Below are positions 24,201 through 36,390 of a stretch of 64,000 bases of DNA, in pieces (the first letter of the stretch is position 1; every line of letters starts with the position of its first letter). The position numbers and the translations under genes are program-made. The notes beneath the pieces are model-generated. The model was not told where the DNA came from. It worked only from the letters and a program-made list of their open reading frames with translations, and ran no database searches. The stretch is from Annona cherimola (lineage: Eukaryota; Streptophyta; Magnoliopsida; Magnoliales; Annonaceae): the NCBI GenBank assembly GCA_030490835.1, contig CM059972.1, forward strand, positions 18,577,764 through 18,641,763, written 5' to 3'.

Positions 24201-25840
24201 ATAATTCAGATTGATACGGCAATGTATGGTTGGTAGTCTGTGTTAGGAGTAAGCTAGGATCAAATGTAGATGAATATCTCCCAGAAAGATAACTTATCAA
24301 GCAGGCAAAGAGGATTCAACGGGTTCAGGATCAAACTGTGCAGCAGCAGCAGCAGCAGTCTATTCCATCTACCCTGTCCAGTTGCTTGCTTGATGCGAAG
24401 TGTCTGTTCCTCTATTGCAACCCAACATACATCAGTTCCTCCTGTGCGGGGACAATGGATTTGCCGGGTGAAAGAGCCTCAGGGAATCTGTATTAAAGAA
24501 ATGAAATTGAGAGGAGAGCTGTTCAAGTGTATGGTCATGGCTGCCTCATGTTAGGCTTCACGTGGATACCCATTCACTCGCTTATATGAAATTCATATTG
24601 TACTCATCTTTGCCTCCGCTGGATGTTATTTTGGAGGGTTTCTCCTAGGAACTCTGGCGCAAAGCTAAAGCCCTTGGGCCCCCATCCCAAAAAAACCCAA
24701 GCCATGCATCATGGTCTCCGTGAATTTCTGTTTGATATGAAAAATTATTTTCATTAGATTTGTGTATAATCCACAGCCAGTGCAAGAGGTCCTTTGCAAT
24801 TTTTTCTTTTTATTATTATGGATTTATAGAAGCTTTGAGTCAAGCTTAGGCAAAATAAATAAATAAATAAAGGTTTTAAACACAACGCATGTCTTGGATC
24901 TTAAAAAAAAAATTTGTGAAGGGAAGCGGAAAGGGTAGTTGTTGCACCTATTTTTAGAAGTTCATTCTTTCAATGATGTGATTGCTTTACCAACTGGAGT
25001 TTTTGGAGTTTTTGCAACTTTTCTGCTCTAAGCAAATGATACGAGTTGATTCCGACCTGCTACCAGCGAAACTTGTGAAGTGAAAGCTCTTGGCAACTGG
25101 AGAAACGTTGACTACAGGATGGAATTGCGCCTGGGGCGCTGCCTCTTACCAAACTTGATTTCTAAATGGTTAGGGTTGGGTAAGTTGGAACTAGGAATGA
25201 TACCAAATCAATTTGTAAATTGAGTTTGGTAGGCATGGGATGTCCGATGATTCAAACCAGCCACCTATTCGATTTTCGCTTTCAATTGTTCTTAAATCTT
25301 TTTCCAGACTTTCCTTTTTCATCGACTGCATTATTAATAAATTAAAAAGGATATTTGGTCATTTTATATCAAAGGGTAAACGTTATGGCTTCACTGAATT
25401 AAATTGACCAAACCTGCTTATTCTTTTAAAGTTTAGCCATCTCCTTTTCTACATATTTTCCCCTTCCATTTATGAACTGTCTGCATCCTTTCGAAGATTT
25501 GTTTTTACTTGTTTGGATACTGCATGTTCTCTTTCAAACAGTGAGAGAGTTTCTAAAGTTCTTGTTCCATTAATGCATTTTATTATTCTGTTTTTAGTAG
25601 ATCAGCCAATTTTGATTTTATAGTAAGATTAATAGAAAGTGAAATTGTCTGAACTGTTTTAACTTTAAATTGATAGCTCTAAATAATTTTACACGTATAT
25701 CATTTTTATCAAATGAGACCTATATAAATTTTGACGTGGATGAAACTTGATGTTCTCGTTAAATAAATATATTTTTTAATGCAATAGTTAAATTGCATTT
25801 TGATTTAACCATCAAGGTGAGCGCAAATGAGTCAATAATA
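21269..25840. other. 3' region of the BRN-like gene and non-coding DNA
   Basis: No protein gene is supported. The first few hundred bases must hold the 3' UTR. Further down, several good 3' splice-site-like sequences occur (T-rich tract ending tttttttttgcag at 23124; attgcag near 22233; ttctggcag near 24085). These are followed by GC-richer patches, including a CAG repeat at about 24340-24358. This could be a long spliced 3' UTR or a non-coding transcript. A 26-bp direct repeat (ggtataaattgcacaattga plus gtgaa) recurs near 22276 and 22331. Confidence 0.4.
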
Positions 25841-25843
25841 TTA

Positions 25844-26112
25844 GGCGTTGTTTGGTATTTGGTAAGTGCAGAGTGCATGGGATGTCATGTGGGCATGGAT
25901 TTTGAGAATTACATTCATCAAATAATAACTATATTTTTTCACTTTAATTCTTATATTTCAATCATTTTTCCTACCATTGTCCGTCAAATCTATTTATTTT
26001 AACTTTATCTCTATCATTTTCTATCAATTATGCAATTCCTAAAATATTTCTCTTTTTATTACCATCTCGTAACACATTTTTTTTTCCTCATTTCACATTC
26101 TTAAACATCACC
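25844..26112 (+). mobile_element. Possible Tourist-like MITE, diverged (269 bp)
   Basis: It starts ggcgttgtttggtat and ends ttaaacatcacc, which read inverted gives ggtgatgttt. TTA precedes it and TAA follows. Internal words attctt, caatcattttt and tttaactttatctctatc echo the inverted copies of the main family. The terminal match is imperfect. Confidence 0.45.
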
Positions 26113-27537
26113 TAAAATCTTAAGGGTGGTGTCAGCGCCATAGACGGCATTTAACAAGAGCAAAAGAAAAAAAAAAAAAAAAAGAGCAAAAAAAGAAGCA
26201 AACTGCAGTGATTCTGGTTTACAAAGAAGCAGGAAGAAGACATGGCTTTCCTGGCTTCCGTAATAAAGCACGTGAAAACTGGCGCGCACACACATATATA
26301 TTGGAAGAGGAAACTGGCATACATTTATGTTGGTAACCCCTTCGTAACTGGAAAATCCACATGGCTCTGTTGGCAGCTTCCTAGCTATCATATGCCTTTC
26401 CTAGTAAATGAAAACGATCACCGTCCAGTTTCTAGAATTCCATGTACGACGAGACAAATATGCTTGCTCTGTTTAGATTCCTTCGTGTAAATGCTTTTAC
26501 ATCTGTATGTTTACTACTCATGTCGTCTTGATGACACAAGCAAAGGCAGATCAAACATTGTGGGTTAGCTAAAAATCTACCACAAAAAAATGAAATAATA
26601 ATAAATCAGTATAAATAAAATAAAATATCATAGCTTTTCGTTTGGACAAAACATCAATGATGACCTCATGGTCTTCCATATATCTATATAAGAAACACCG
26701 AACAATCTGTAAACATAGGAATTTAGCATTTTTCCTTGCCCATCCTTTGAGATTTTAAGATTGGAGGTGGCAAGAAATATAAAACCCCGTAATTAATTTA
26801 AGTCATAAAGCCATGACAGGCCTGCTGCGGTTGTGTGGACGTATAAGCTTCGGGCCTAGGCAAAAATGGTGCGAGTGACATGGTTATTCGTCGTAAAATA
26901 GCCGCTGCTTCTAGAAAGATGGAGGGGATAGATTGCTTTTCCCAGTCCTCCTTCCTGCCCTCTCGGTTAAACGACAGACACAGATGCAACTCCTGATGCT
27001 CATGCAAGATGCGACTGCCCATAATTACATAAAGCTCCACAGCAGACGGACGCTTGTTCTTATCTTGGAATGCAGCAGATCCAAGCCGTCCAAACAGGAT
27101 CTTGAGAAATGGATGGGTGTTTCAACCTCTTCTGTTGGTATTCAACGGCGTGGATCTTGTGTCCAATGTTAGATTGGGATTTAACGAAGACGTTGGTTTC
27201 TGCAGTTATCACCGCATATGATAAATCAAGGAGTCATCAGGCCGTCCATATATATCACTGTATCAGGACTCCGATGCCGTCGCCGGCCATGATAAAAATA
27301 CAACCATTGCCGCCGAGCAGAAGAAGACGCATTGCACGGACGTGTTAGCAGTTAATGTCAAGGGAGGGAGTGCTGCTGATCAATGCGCTCATGTCATGGG
27401 TTAGTTCTTAAAAGCGTATGAACTGGGTCGATCTGCCAGACTATTTAATAAAGTCCTCTCCATCATTTAAATTTCCCTTCATGATTCTTATTGATTCTTT
27501 TGTAACGGAAAAACAAGCGGTCATGTGATCGAAATCA
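26113..27537. other. Upstream region of the PPR gene, no other gene recognised
   Basis: GC content rises after 26800. Short open frames on both strands (80 codons or fewer) show no domain or similarity. This may hold the promoter and 5' untranslated part of the PPR gene. Confidence 0.4.
27442..27451 (+). promoter_or_regulatory. Possible TATA box of the PPR gene
   Basis: tatttaataa sits 96 bp before the start codon, a reasonable distance if the leader is short. A single weak motif; no other support. Confidence 0.3.
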
Positions 27538-29391
27538 ATGCATCTCATTCAGCCAAAACACGTCCCACGTCTGTCATTCCAACATAAGAAGCACAACATC
27601 ATCCATCTCTTGCAATCTCCTTCCATCACTATCCACCAAATCCAGCAAATTCACTCCCGTTTGATCCAACTGCCGTCGCCATCTCTCTATCTCTTCAATT
27701 CGCTTCTCTTCGCCTACGCCGGCTCATCACTCCCAACACATGCATTTGATTTCTATGCCACCCGAATGGGCCATCTTGCCCCAAATCATTCCACCTTCCA
27801 ATTCCTCCTCAGAGCATCTGCTAAGTCCAAGTCATTCACCCAAGCCACCCAGCTCCATTCCAAAACTAAAAAGCTCGGTTTCGATTCGTACATCTTCTTG
27901 CAAAATGCATTACTCAATTGTTATTGTATGTCTGGTCAGTTAAGCGCGGCGCGCTTGTTATTCGACGAAATGGCTCAACGAGATGCAGTTACATTTAATA
28001 CCATGGTTCATGGGTATGCAGAATTGGGTGATATGGACACTGTCTCTCAGATCTTCTCTCAAATTCCTGCTCCAAACATTATTTGTTGGACAGCGATGGT
28101 TGTGGGATTCTCTGACAGGGGCGATATTTTAGCAGCTAGGCGATTTTTTGATGCCATGCCTGACAGAGATGTGGCATCTTGGAATGCAATGATATCAAGT
28201 TACGTACAAAATCAGCAGCCAATGCAGGCCTTGCATCTATTTTGCCACATGCAGTCTGCGAATTTCAAACCCAATTCAGTCACTATTGCCAGTGCATTGT
28301 CGGCTTGTGCAAGTATTGGAGCTTTAGATACTGGAAAATGTATTCATGGATTTCTGAGCAAGAATGATTTTCGGTTGGGTCCAGTCTTAGGTACGGCACT
28401 TATTGACATGTACTCAAAATGTGGTGAGGTTGAGTGGGCATTGGATGTCTTCAGGAAACTGCAGGAGAAAAATTCTTCTACTTGGAATGCCATGATAAAT
28501 GGGCTGGCTATGAATGGTTACGGAAAACAGGCGTTGGACTTGTTTGACGAAATGAAAGGTTACAGAAATGTTAGACCTGATGAAGTAACATTAATTGGGG
28601 TTCTCTTAGCTTGTAGCCATGGAGGGTTCATAGAGGAAGGAAGAAAGCATTTTTATTTCACTGCAAAAGAGTACAATATTAGTCTACTGGTTCAGCATTA
28701 CACCTGTGTAGTTGATCTTCTTGCGAGACATGGGTTGTTGAATGAAGCAGAAGAAATTATAAGACATATGCCAATCCAACCGGATGTTGTTTTGTGGAGA
28801 GCTTTGCTGGGGGGCTGCCGACTGCACAAAAATGTCCAATTGGCAGAAAAAATCCTTTCGAAGATGGAAGCTCAAGATAGTGGAGATTATGTGCTACTAT
28901 CAAACTTGTATGCATCTCTGGGAAGATGGGATGAAGTTGACAATGTGAGGAAGAGAATGAAAGAGAAAGGGATAATTAAGACACCCGGATGCAGTTCCAT
29001 TGTGGTTGAGAACACCATCCATGAGTTTATATCAGGGGACAAATCCCATCCTAGATATGTCCAGATCCAAGAAAAATTGGAGGAAATGGGGAGAAAATTG
29101 TGTAGAGAAGGATATTCAGCCGAAACTAGTGAGGTGCTCTATGACGTAGATGATGAGGAGAAAGAGGAGGCGCTTGGGTGTCACAGTGAGAAATTGGCCA
29201 TTGCATTGGGCCTCATGAGCACCACTCCTTGGTCCACTCTTAGGATTGTTAAGAATCTTCGTTTCTGTAGGGACTGCCACAATTTTACCAAGTTAGTCTC
29301 AAAGATATACAATCAGCAGATTGTGGTCCGTGATCGAGTTAGATTCCACCATTTTAGAGGTGGTGATTGTTCTTGTAATGATTATTGGTGA
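27538..29391 (+). CDS. PLS-type pentatricopeptide repeat protein with E and DYW domains
   Basis: An intronless frame of 617 residues, typical of this family. The N-terminus shows HLLQSPSITIHQIQQIHSRL, the usual lead-in. PPR motifs follow at roughly 35-residue spacing, with words such as LFDEMAQRDAVTFNTMVHGY, VASWNAMISSYVQN and TALIDMYSKCGEVEWALDVF. The E/E+ region includes PGCSSIVVENTIHEFISGD. The DYW domain has the cytidine-deaminase signature HSE (549-551) then CRDC (577-580), further cysteines at 611 and 613, and ends DYW. Such proteins are imported into plastids or mitochondria and carry out site-specific C-to-U RNA editing. No target is predictable here, and the organelle cannot be decided by eye. 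The frame is intact, so it is probably functional. Confidence 0.93.
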   Translation: MHLIQPKHVPRLSFQHKKHNIIHLLQSPSITIHQIQQIHSRLIQLPSPSLYLFNSLLFAYAGSSLPTHAFDFYATRMGHLAPNHSTFQFLLRASAKSKSFTQATQLHSKTKKLGFDSYIFLQNALLNCYCMSGQLSAARLLFDEMAQRDAVTFNTMVHGYAELGDMDTVSQIFSQIPAPNIICWTAMVVGFSDRGDILAARRFFDAMPDRDVASWNAMISSYVQNQQPMQALHLFCHMQSANFKPNSVTIASALSACASIGALDTGKCIHGFLSKNDFRLGPVLGTALIDMYSKCGEVEWALDVFRKLQEKNSSTWNAMINGLAMNGYGKQALDLFDEMKGYRNVRPDEVTLIGVLLACSHGGFIEEGRKHFYFTAKEYNISLLVQHYTCVVDLLARHGLLNEAEEIIRHMPIQPDVVLWRALLGGCRLHKNVQLAEKILSKMEAQDSGDYVLLSNLYASLGRWDEVDNVRKRMKEKGIIKTPGCSSIVVENTIHEFISGDKSHPRYVQIQEKLEEMGRKLCREGYSAETSEVLYDVDDEEKEEALGCHSEKLAIALGLMSTTPWSTLRIVKNLRFCRDCHNFTKLVSKIYNQQIVVRDRVRFHHFRGGDCSCNDYW

Positions 29392-29880
29392 GGGATTGGC
29401 AGCAGAAATTCTTCGTAATACTTTTTCACAAAGTAATTCTTTCGCGAATTATAAGATGTCCTGTGAAGAATGCTACTGGCAAAAGCATTGTCGCACAATG
29501 GCTGAAGTGACTGATGCGCACAGAGAAGATTCCTAATGTGGACAATGAAATTGTAAGTTCATTAAGTTGGCAACTCCCAGGCCCCAGATCAGTTCAGAAA
29601 TCAAGGAAACATTAAACTGGTTATACATATAATTCAAAAGTGAAATCAGAATCAATCATCATTGATACAAAACACACAGTTCAGTGTGAATCTGAACAAG
29701 ATCATCGATGAACCACAAGGACAAAACCACTCTCAACCCTTACACCCCTAAACCTGATGTGTCAGAGCAATTTACAGACTAAACAGCTGTTGCAGGAATC
29801 CCAAAACATGCAATTTTGCTTGGTCAAGAAGAAACAATGCCACCAAATTCACACACAAGCCAGGCAAACCATCCCTCTAA
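29392..29880. other. Shared 3' intergenic region of convergent genes
   Basis: 489 bp separate the stop codons of the PPR gene (+) and the RopGAP gene (-). Both 3' UTRs must lie here, and they may overlap as antisense tails. No repeat was noticed. Confidence 0.6.
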
Positions 29881-32800
29881 TCAACCAGAACCCACATGCA
29901 AAAAAGGCACAACTCCAAGCAAATTCTCCCCTTCCGTGTCTACCATCTCCCCACACTTCAAATTGTCACATCTCTTAGAACAGGTGCAATAAGCATTTCC
30001 ACCTACGCATCCCATTTCAACAGTCATTCCTGAGTCTTCCTCATCACTTGCGCTTGAGCTCCTGCTTTTGCTGTCAGATATTGAAAGGCCAGATTCAGCA
30101 TTCAAGTGAGAATTGCTCACTTGGCATGCTTTATCTCCTGAGCAGCAGCCCGGGCTGATATTTTCCCCTGCAAGATTTTCAACTGATGCATTATTGGCAT
30201 CATTTCCGACATCCTCTGTCCCTTCATCCAATTGCCTTAAAAAGCAGTCCTCTATATCATTTAAAGAAGCGTGATCATCTTCCTCATGGCTGTGACTGTA
30301 ACTAACTTGGTCATCATCTGAAGTAGGTTCCCTTGATTCACAGCTCATGTCTTCTGCCTCCTCACTGTCAAAATCATCAATTTGCTGATCTGATGCAGTG
30401 GAAGAGAAGGGTGAACTTCCTCCTGCTGCAGCTTCTTCACGCTCTCTTAATGTTTTCAAGATCAAGGTCTTGAGCAGATTCATTACTTGAACAGCATGCA
30501 TCAAAGCTGTCAATGGATCGGCCATCTGATAGACAACTACTAGCATTAGCATGGAGTTGTATCTATAATAGCAGTATGTCTATGCTGTTCCTAGAAAACT
30601 GCTTGCATCAGGATGGCCCCACCATATGTGCTGTTGCACATGCATCAGGCGGGCCTCATGCACTGAAAAATGGAAACTAGATGATGACTAGGTGGTTCAC
30701 ATTTAACATAGGAATGGCCAAGCTGATTTGAAGATCTGTCTAATCTTGGAACAAGCACATGAAAATCCTGGATTTTGCATTAGAAGTACCTGGGTCATGT
30801 TGGGTGCAAAGACCATTGCAATGTTTCTTGCATTCATCTTGTTAGCTTCCTCCTCTTCAACAACATCAGCCATCAGTTCAACGGCCCAGTTGAGCAATGC
30901 AGATTGAGTTGGAAGGAGCAGTTTCACTAGGTCAACACTTTCGTCTTCTGTGTTGCACTGAAGAACTTGTTCAGGGGAAAGGCCATCAAGCACACCTGCA
31001 GGAAGCTCCCTGAACCAGGCCTGTAAGCAGAGTAACCATTTTTAGCTGAATTTTTTCGAAATTTCCTTGGGCAAAATTGTGACGATCTGTTAATTCTGGA
31101 TCTAGTTGCGACTGATTAATCTTTCATAAGATGTAGCCAGTATGTGAGTGGGAGAATCAAGTACATCGATGTTGATTTCTTAACTTTAATTTGTTTTGTG
31201 TGTTATTTTATCTAATCGTATAACAATTCTGCATCAGACAGCTCTATTAACTTTTATTTATCCATTTCTTTGTATTACTAAATGATTTGAATGTTAGGTA
31301 CTTCCGTACACCAGCTGATTAAGTGGCTAATATGGTATGCTTGATTGAAATAAGTGATTACTTTCTTGAAACCTGAAAATGGGCAACTGAAAACATTGAT
31401 TCCAGCCACTTGCGGTGGCCCCATCACAGACAAGTTGCTCCCCTAAATTTATTCATTCCATAGCCCAAAATTAGAACTTTTCTTGAATGGATCAAACTGA
31501 CCCGCCACATTGCTAACATGTGAATGATTGCTTACTTTTTAGGAGACAGAAATTCTATGGAAATTAAAAGAAGTGCAAGAAAAGGTTACTGACACTGATT
31601 AATTGAATTAAGATTTATACTTTGCTAAGAATCATTCAAAACACAGATATATTATGCAAATTGTTAAGCAATTATCAAATCATAATCATATCAGGTGGGT
31701 AGGTTTCAAGAAGTGCCATGAGTTACAATGGTCATAGACGCATGCTGAAGACATGCCACCGATGACATATTTTCATGCAGAAATCTAACAAATGGACAAA
31801 AACACTATGATTGGCGTATGTTAACAATACTCCCTACTGATGAGGGATGAATAACGCAAATCTTGCACAACTGCAGCACACTTTGTTGCTTCAATATTTT
31901 CTACTGTAATAAATTCCTTTTAAAACTGTACGTTTTGTCAGAATTTCCCACGCATGTTTTCCCGACGCATTACCTTAATAAGACCTGCTAAGCAGTGCAC
32001 ATCAATGTCTTCAGGTACAATGCCTCTGTTGAGCTGGTCCCTCACATGTTCTTCTTGGCTGTTCTCTGGATTAATTCGAAATATTCCTTCTGCCTACCAA
32101 CCAAGATTTCACAAAAGAATCAATGCCATGATTCCGTTTTATGTCTGATTAAAGAACCAAAAGAAAGATAAATTCCCTTCAAATAAAATTGAAGAACTAA
32201 TAATGAATTCATTTAGTTTTGTTCCACCAAAATTCTGGGAATTAGGTTGCAGTACACACCTTCAGACCACCTTGTGAGTAAAGGCGTTCTTGCATGAGCA
32301 AGAGAATTGTAGGGACGCTGTTCCCTTTGGAATCATAAGAGCATTGCATTGACTCAGCTGAGACACCAAACACACTAGCGCTGTGCACAAAGGAAAAAGT
32401 TCACGTGCATTAGCCTAAATAAGCAAGAGCATATGATGACTCCAATACGGGTTCTACGAAACAGATGATGCAGAAAAAATGAGAAGCTGATAAAAGATGA
32501 ACTGAAAAGAGAAAATAAGAACAGAGCTAGAAGTACAACTAACAAGAAATGAAAGAAGAGCTTTTCTTAAATAAACTTAAATAAACTGATTAAACCCACC
32601 CCTTGAAATGTATGAGGAGCTGTTCAAGCAGTTGGGTGAAGGCCTTTAATCTATTGGTGCTAAAAAGCGAATGTAGAATTCCCCCAAGACTTCAATGTGG
32701 GAAACTATTTACCTATCATTTTTTAGCCATCTGGGATCATGGTTGGAAAGCTCAAAAAATTTTGCACTCGGTTTATTTCAAGAAGGCCTAGTACCCCATT

Positions 32801-33569
32801 CTTATTGACAGACTGAATCAGCATACTGCGAAACAAGCGAGGACTATAGACATGATCCTTTTTTTTTTTTTTCGTTTTAGTGATGCAGAAAAACCACTTC
32901 GGAAGTGTCTAAGGAACCGCAAGAAGAAAGATGCAGAGAAAACCTCCAACCACTAATTCAGGTTTTTTGCTTTTGCTTTTGTTTTTTTTTCTTTTCTTCT
33001 GGCTTTCTTCAATCAGCTGCCACAAAAGAGGGATATACTAACAGCAATATAAGAATACCTTCAATCTGCTGCTGCTAAAAAGATTGAAGCAGCAATAGCA
33101 ACGTAAGAAAGCAAGCAAGCAAGCATGGCAAATTGAAAAATCGGCAGTAAGAGCTCCCAAAACATGAAAAGCTTCCGTTTTGAGAGAATTCAAGAGAAAC
33201 CCAAATCACAGATGTTGATTGTGAAGGAAGGAATGCAAGAAAGTAATAGATGGAAAGTGGGAACCTGGCGCTGGGGACGCGCTGTGGAACTTCGAGCTGG
33301 AGCTCGACGGGCAGGCCCAGGAAGCCGTGGAAGCGGTCGAAGGTGACATGGGCGACATGGCGGACGTTGGTGGGCCAGCCGATGTCCATGTGATGAATGG
33401 CGGAGGTAACATCGTCACCACGGTCGACTCGGCAAGAGACCATTGACCTCCTGATCGCTGCAAGAAGCACATCGACCACAGACACCTGGGTTTCCTCCTT
33501 TTCTCTTTTCCTTCTCTTTCCTCCACCTTCTCCTCTGCACCCTTTTGTCACCATCACCACCCCTGTCAT
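29881..33569 (-). CDS. Rop GTPase-activating protein with CRIB and RhoGAP domains
   Basis: Five exons on the minus strand: 33569-33265, 32380-32260, 32093-31974, 31020-30790, 30525-29881. Splice sites are GT-AG, frames join, and the product is 473 residues, in the family range. Residues 30-48 (SVVDVLLAAIRRSMVSCRV) match the conserved N-terminal helix of plant RopGAPs. The CRIB motif is at about 62-90 (MDIGWPTNVRHVAHVTFDRF). The RhoGAP domain (about 120-285) has the arginine finger in GIFRIN (R148), then HCLAGLIKAWFRELPAGVLD and NKMNARNIAMVFAPNMTQ. The C-terminal 185 residues are acidic and Ser-rich, without a known domain. The protein speeds GTP hydrolysis by Rop GTPases at the plasma membrane, with CRIB binding helping the reaction. 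An alternative start at residue 6 cannot be excluded. It is convergent with the PPR gene. Confidence 0.92.
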
Positions 33570-33585
33570 TCTCTCCCTCTCTCTC

Positions 33586-33611
33586 TGCTGCTGCTGCTGC
33601 TTCTTCTTCTT
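33586..33611 (-). repeat. Trinucleotide repeat in the RopGAP leader
   Basis: On the + strand it reads five CTG units followed by CTT units, just upstream of the RopGAP start codon. A CT-rich tract (33572-33586) adjoins it. It is presumably in the 5' untranslated region. Confidence 0.75.
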
Positions 33612-35361
33612 AGGAAGGAAGGAAGGGAGAGGTGCGAGAAGATTTCAAATTGCAGGGTTTTGATGGCTGTTTAAAAGGACGGTGGTTCGAGGACTACTCA
33701 AGGGAGGAAAAGTAAAGAGCGACTAGTTTTGAATATCATAAAAATTCAATAATATCATTTCTTTACTTTTTCCCCCAATTTCACCAATCTTATTGCATGT
33801 CGTGTCTGACATTTATAGAGTTTAGTATAAGCGGTAACATCAATTATAAAATAAGAGACAAAACAACACCAAAAAAAATTAGTTAGAAACATAAGTTTTG
33901 AAAAAGGTATGGTTATGCTCTAAAAAAAAAAAAAAGGTATGGTTATTAAATAATTTTTTTGTCTGACATTTTTTTTCCATGCAACCAATAGGGCGGGTCC
34001 ACCTACATATTACAAGTTGCGTGTAGGTAGTCCTAGATCAAAACACCTAATAGCTAAAAACTAATGGCATTTAAGACTAGCAATAATGTATTGATTATTG
34101 TAGCCTTTTAATTGATGGTATTAAGTATGGGAGACATGAGTTGGTTCCATTTAGGGCCTTATTGAATAGAATTTATATCCATCGAATTCAACGTGTTATT
34201 GAAACTCATTTTCCAATATGTTTAAATATTCTTCTTCTTCTTATTATTATTAGTAAAAGATCCCAACACCTCAATTGCGGGCTTGAAAGTATTTAGCTCA
34301 TAAAGACGGAAAAAATGGCTTGTACCCTGCTACTTAATTTGAAATGTAACTTGCCCATTTGCTGACAAAAATAAGAAAAAAGTTAATTGTTACTATTTTG
34401 ACAACGCATTTAAGGGAGTGTTGACGACATCTCATTGGATGGAATCGTAAAATATTTGTCACTTTTAAAATTTTTTCATTTTAATATTACTTTTTACGTT
34501 CTTTACCTAATATCTTATTTTAAACCATATTCTTAATATAATTTATCATTTTTAGTACATAATAATCTCTCCTGTTCAACATTAACAGCAACAACAACAA
34601 TGCGACGGAATTGGGGCACGGAAAGTCTGCGGACTACAGAAGCAGGTCTGTCGCTGTTGTTTGTTTCGAAGTTCAAACGGCCACCGAATTCAAATTTCTG
34701 GCGTCGCTCCTCTCCTTTTTGAAAATGACAAAAACAGCCCCCTCTTTTTTTCGCCTTCCCTACATTGTACCGTAGACGCGTGTTATTATCGATGCCGACT
34801 CCTTCCCAAGGTTGTCCGCGTTCGATATCTCTAAATTACCCTTGTTTACCCGCCCTTTTGGGGCTAATTGAACACTTCTATCGGTTTCTCACGAGGGTAA
34901 ATTAGGTATTTTCCTCGAGAAACGTATCCCTTGAAAACACGAGGCCCTTTCTCTCTCCCAATGAGGAGTCGAATTTCCTTCCGACGAGAAACACCATTTG
35001 CGTCTGCCTCTCTATCAGGCCCTCTAATTTTTAGAAAATTTAGATAATCCGAACAGTCTTTGATTCCTGTCTATATGACTATATGACTAGAGAAGTAGAA
35101 GTTCTATTTATTTTATGAATTAAGCTGCTGATTTTGGTGGTCTAATTTATCATTTTCAATGATAATGATGATTAAATTAATCCATCCACATTATTTTTCT
35201 ACAGCACGGGTATTTTGTGGATATGGATGATGATGATTTAGATAATCTCTCAACTTGGGAGGGTGGGGTTCAAGTCAGCGATTGTACTATGCTAACGAAC
35301 TCAGGTTGTAGAATTGTGAGTGTGCTTGATTGTGGGTAAAAAATTTGGGCTGGTGATTGAA
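33612..35361. other. Upstream region of RopGAP, no gene recognised
   Basis: The first kilobase is the likely promoter side of the RopGAP gene. A GC-richer patch at 34600-34990 has many CpG words but no open frame of note. The rest is A+T rich with a few poly-A tracts. Confidence 0.45.
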
Positions 35362-35608
35362 TGCACCCGGCGGCATTTAACCTAGTGCACCTGGGTGCAT
35401 TTTACTTTTTATTTTGTTTTATTTTATTTATACAACTGTTAATATATGTGTATTTAACATGTGTATCAATTTATCATTTTCGAAGACTTTTAGATATTTG
35501 CTTTCGATTTTTTAAAATCAATGACATTATAAGTTGTATAAAAAAATTTCAAAAAAATTAAAAAAATAAGTTTTTGCACCCGAATGCACCGAAGCTCAGT
35601 GCACCTAC
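35362..35608. mobile_element. Inverted-repeat element with gtgcacc-type ends
   Basis: The left end has tgcaccc and tagtgcacctgggtgcattt. The right end has ttttgcacccgaatgcaccg and agtgcacc, its inverse by eye. The middle is A+T rich with atgtgtatttaacatgtgta. Related sequence recurs at 45895-45975 and 52588-52855. It is probably a non-autonomous DNA transposon of unknown superfamily. Confidence 0.55.
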
Positions 35609-35632
35609 GTATACTGGATCCTGACTCAAACT

Positions 35633-35875
35633 TTTGGGTGAAAAGTTCTCGGGGGTAAAAGTTACCACATTGATAGGGATAATGATGAGGTGTAAAGAGA
35701 ATAAAATTAAAATAGAAAAATTAGTTGTATAAGTAATTGTGTGAAAATGATTGAAAAGTAAGATAATTTGTATAAAAATGTGAAAAGATAATTTAAAAAT
35801 AAAATAATTTGAAGAGTGAAAAGTTTTTTTAAAAAAGTTTTGATTGACATTTTTTTTCCCTACTAAATCCATTGT
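35633..35875 (+). mobile_element. Tourist-like MITE, decayed copy
   Basis: The core gggataatgatgaggtgtaa and gaaaatgattgaaaagtaag matches the family in order. The 5' terminal repeat is gone and the 3' end is poor. It abuts the preceding element. Confidence 0.55.
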
Positions 35876-36109
35876 AAGCATGATTTTCTTAGGCATTATT
35901 ATAATAATAACCGAAACAAACCTACCGGTTGGAACGGTCTCACGGGAAACCAGCACATCTATAGCTTCGAATTTCGATTCATTTCGGTTGTAGGTTGGGA
36001 GTTGGACCCAAAAACAGTCAACGGAACAACATGGCTTGAGTTGCTTAACAGGCATGAAAGTATCCTAAGATCTTGGAGGCCTTAACTTTTACGGGCAGCC
36101 ATGCATTGT

Positions 36110-36390
36110 CTCAAAAATATATATACTTTTATTTTTTTATGGACAAGTAAATCTTAGTGTATTAAATCTATAAACCAAGTTTTACCATTTTTGGATATTT
36201 TTAAGTATTTGTTTTGAATTTTTAAACACAGTGGACAAATAATTACGAAAATGCCACTGTGTTAAAAAATCAAAAGCGAATACTTAGAAATATTCAAAAA
36301 TAGTAAAACTTGGTTTATAAATTTAATACACCTAGATTTACTTGTCCATAAAAAAATGAAAAAAATATGTTTTTTGGTCAGACGCATGAC
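36110..36390. repeat. Foldback with long, well-matched arms
   Basis: Arms of about 118-125 bp (about 36116-36233 and 36261-36385) are inverse copies. Examples are ttatggacaagtaaatct against agatttacttgtccataa and ataaaccaagttttac against gtaaaacttggtttat. The arms look about 90% matched by eye and are separated by under 30 bp. A transcript would form a long hairpin. No coding content. Confidence 0.75.

Noticed and set aside
33206..33526. Alternative minus-strand frame over RopGAP exon 1
   Set aside because: Out of frame with the conserved CRIB reading; the correct frame joins the downstream exons.
35215..35300. B-box-like ggttcaagtc suggesting a tRNA or SINE
   Set aside because: No A box at proper spacing, no tRNA fold and no flanking duplication could be found.
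35558..36055. 165-codon open frame on the minus strand
   Set aside because: It runs through a decayed MITE and A+T-rich DNA. The repetitive Phe/Ile/Asn/His composition is typical of these MITEs read in this direction.
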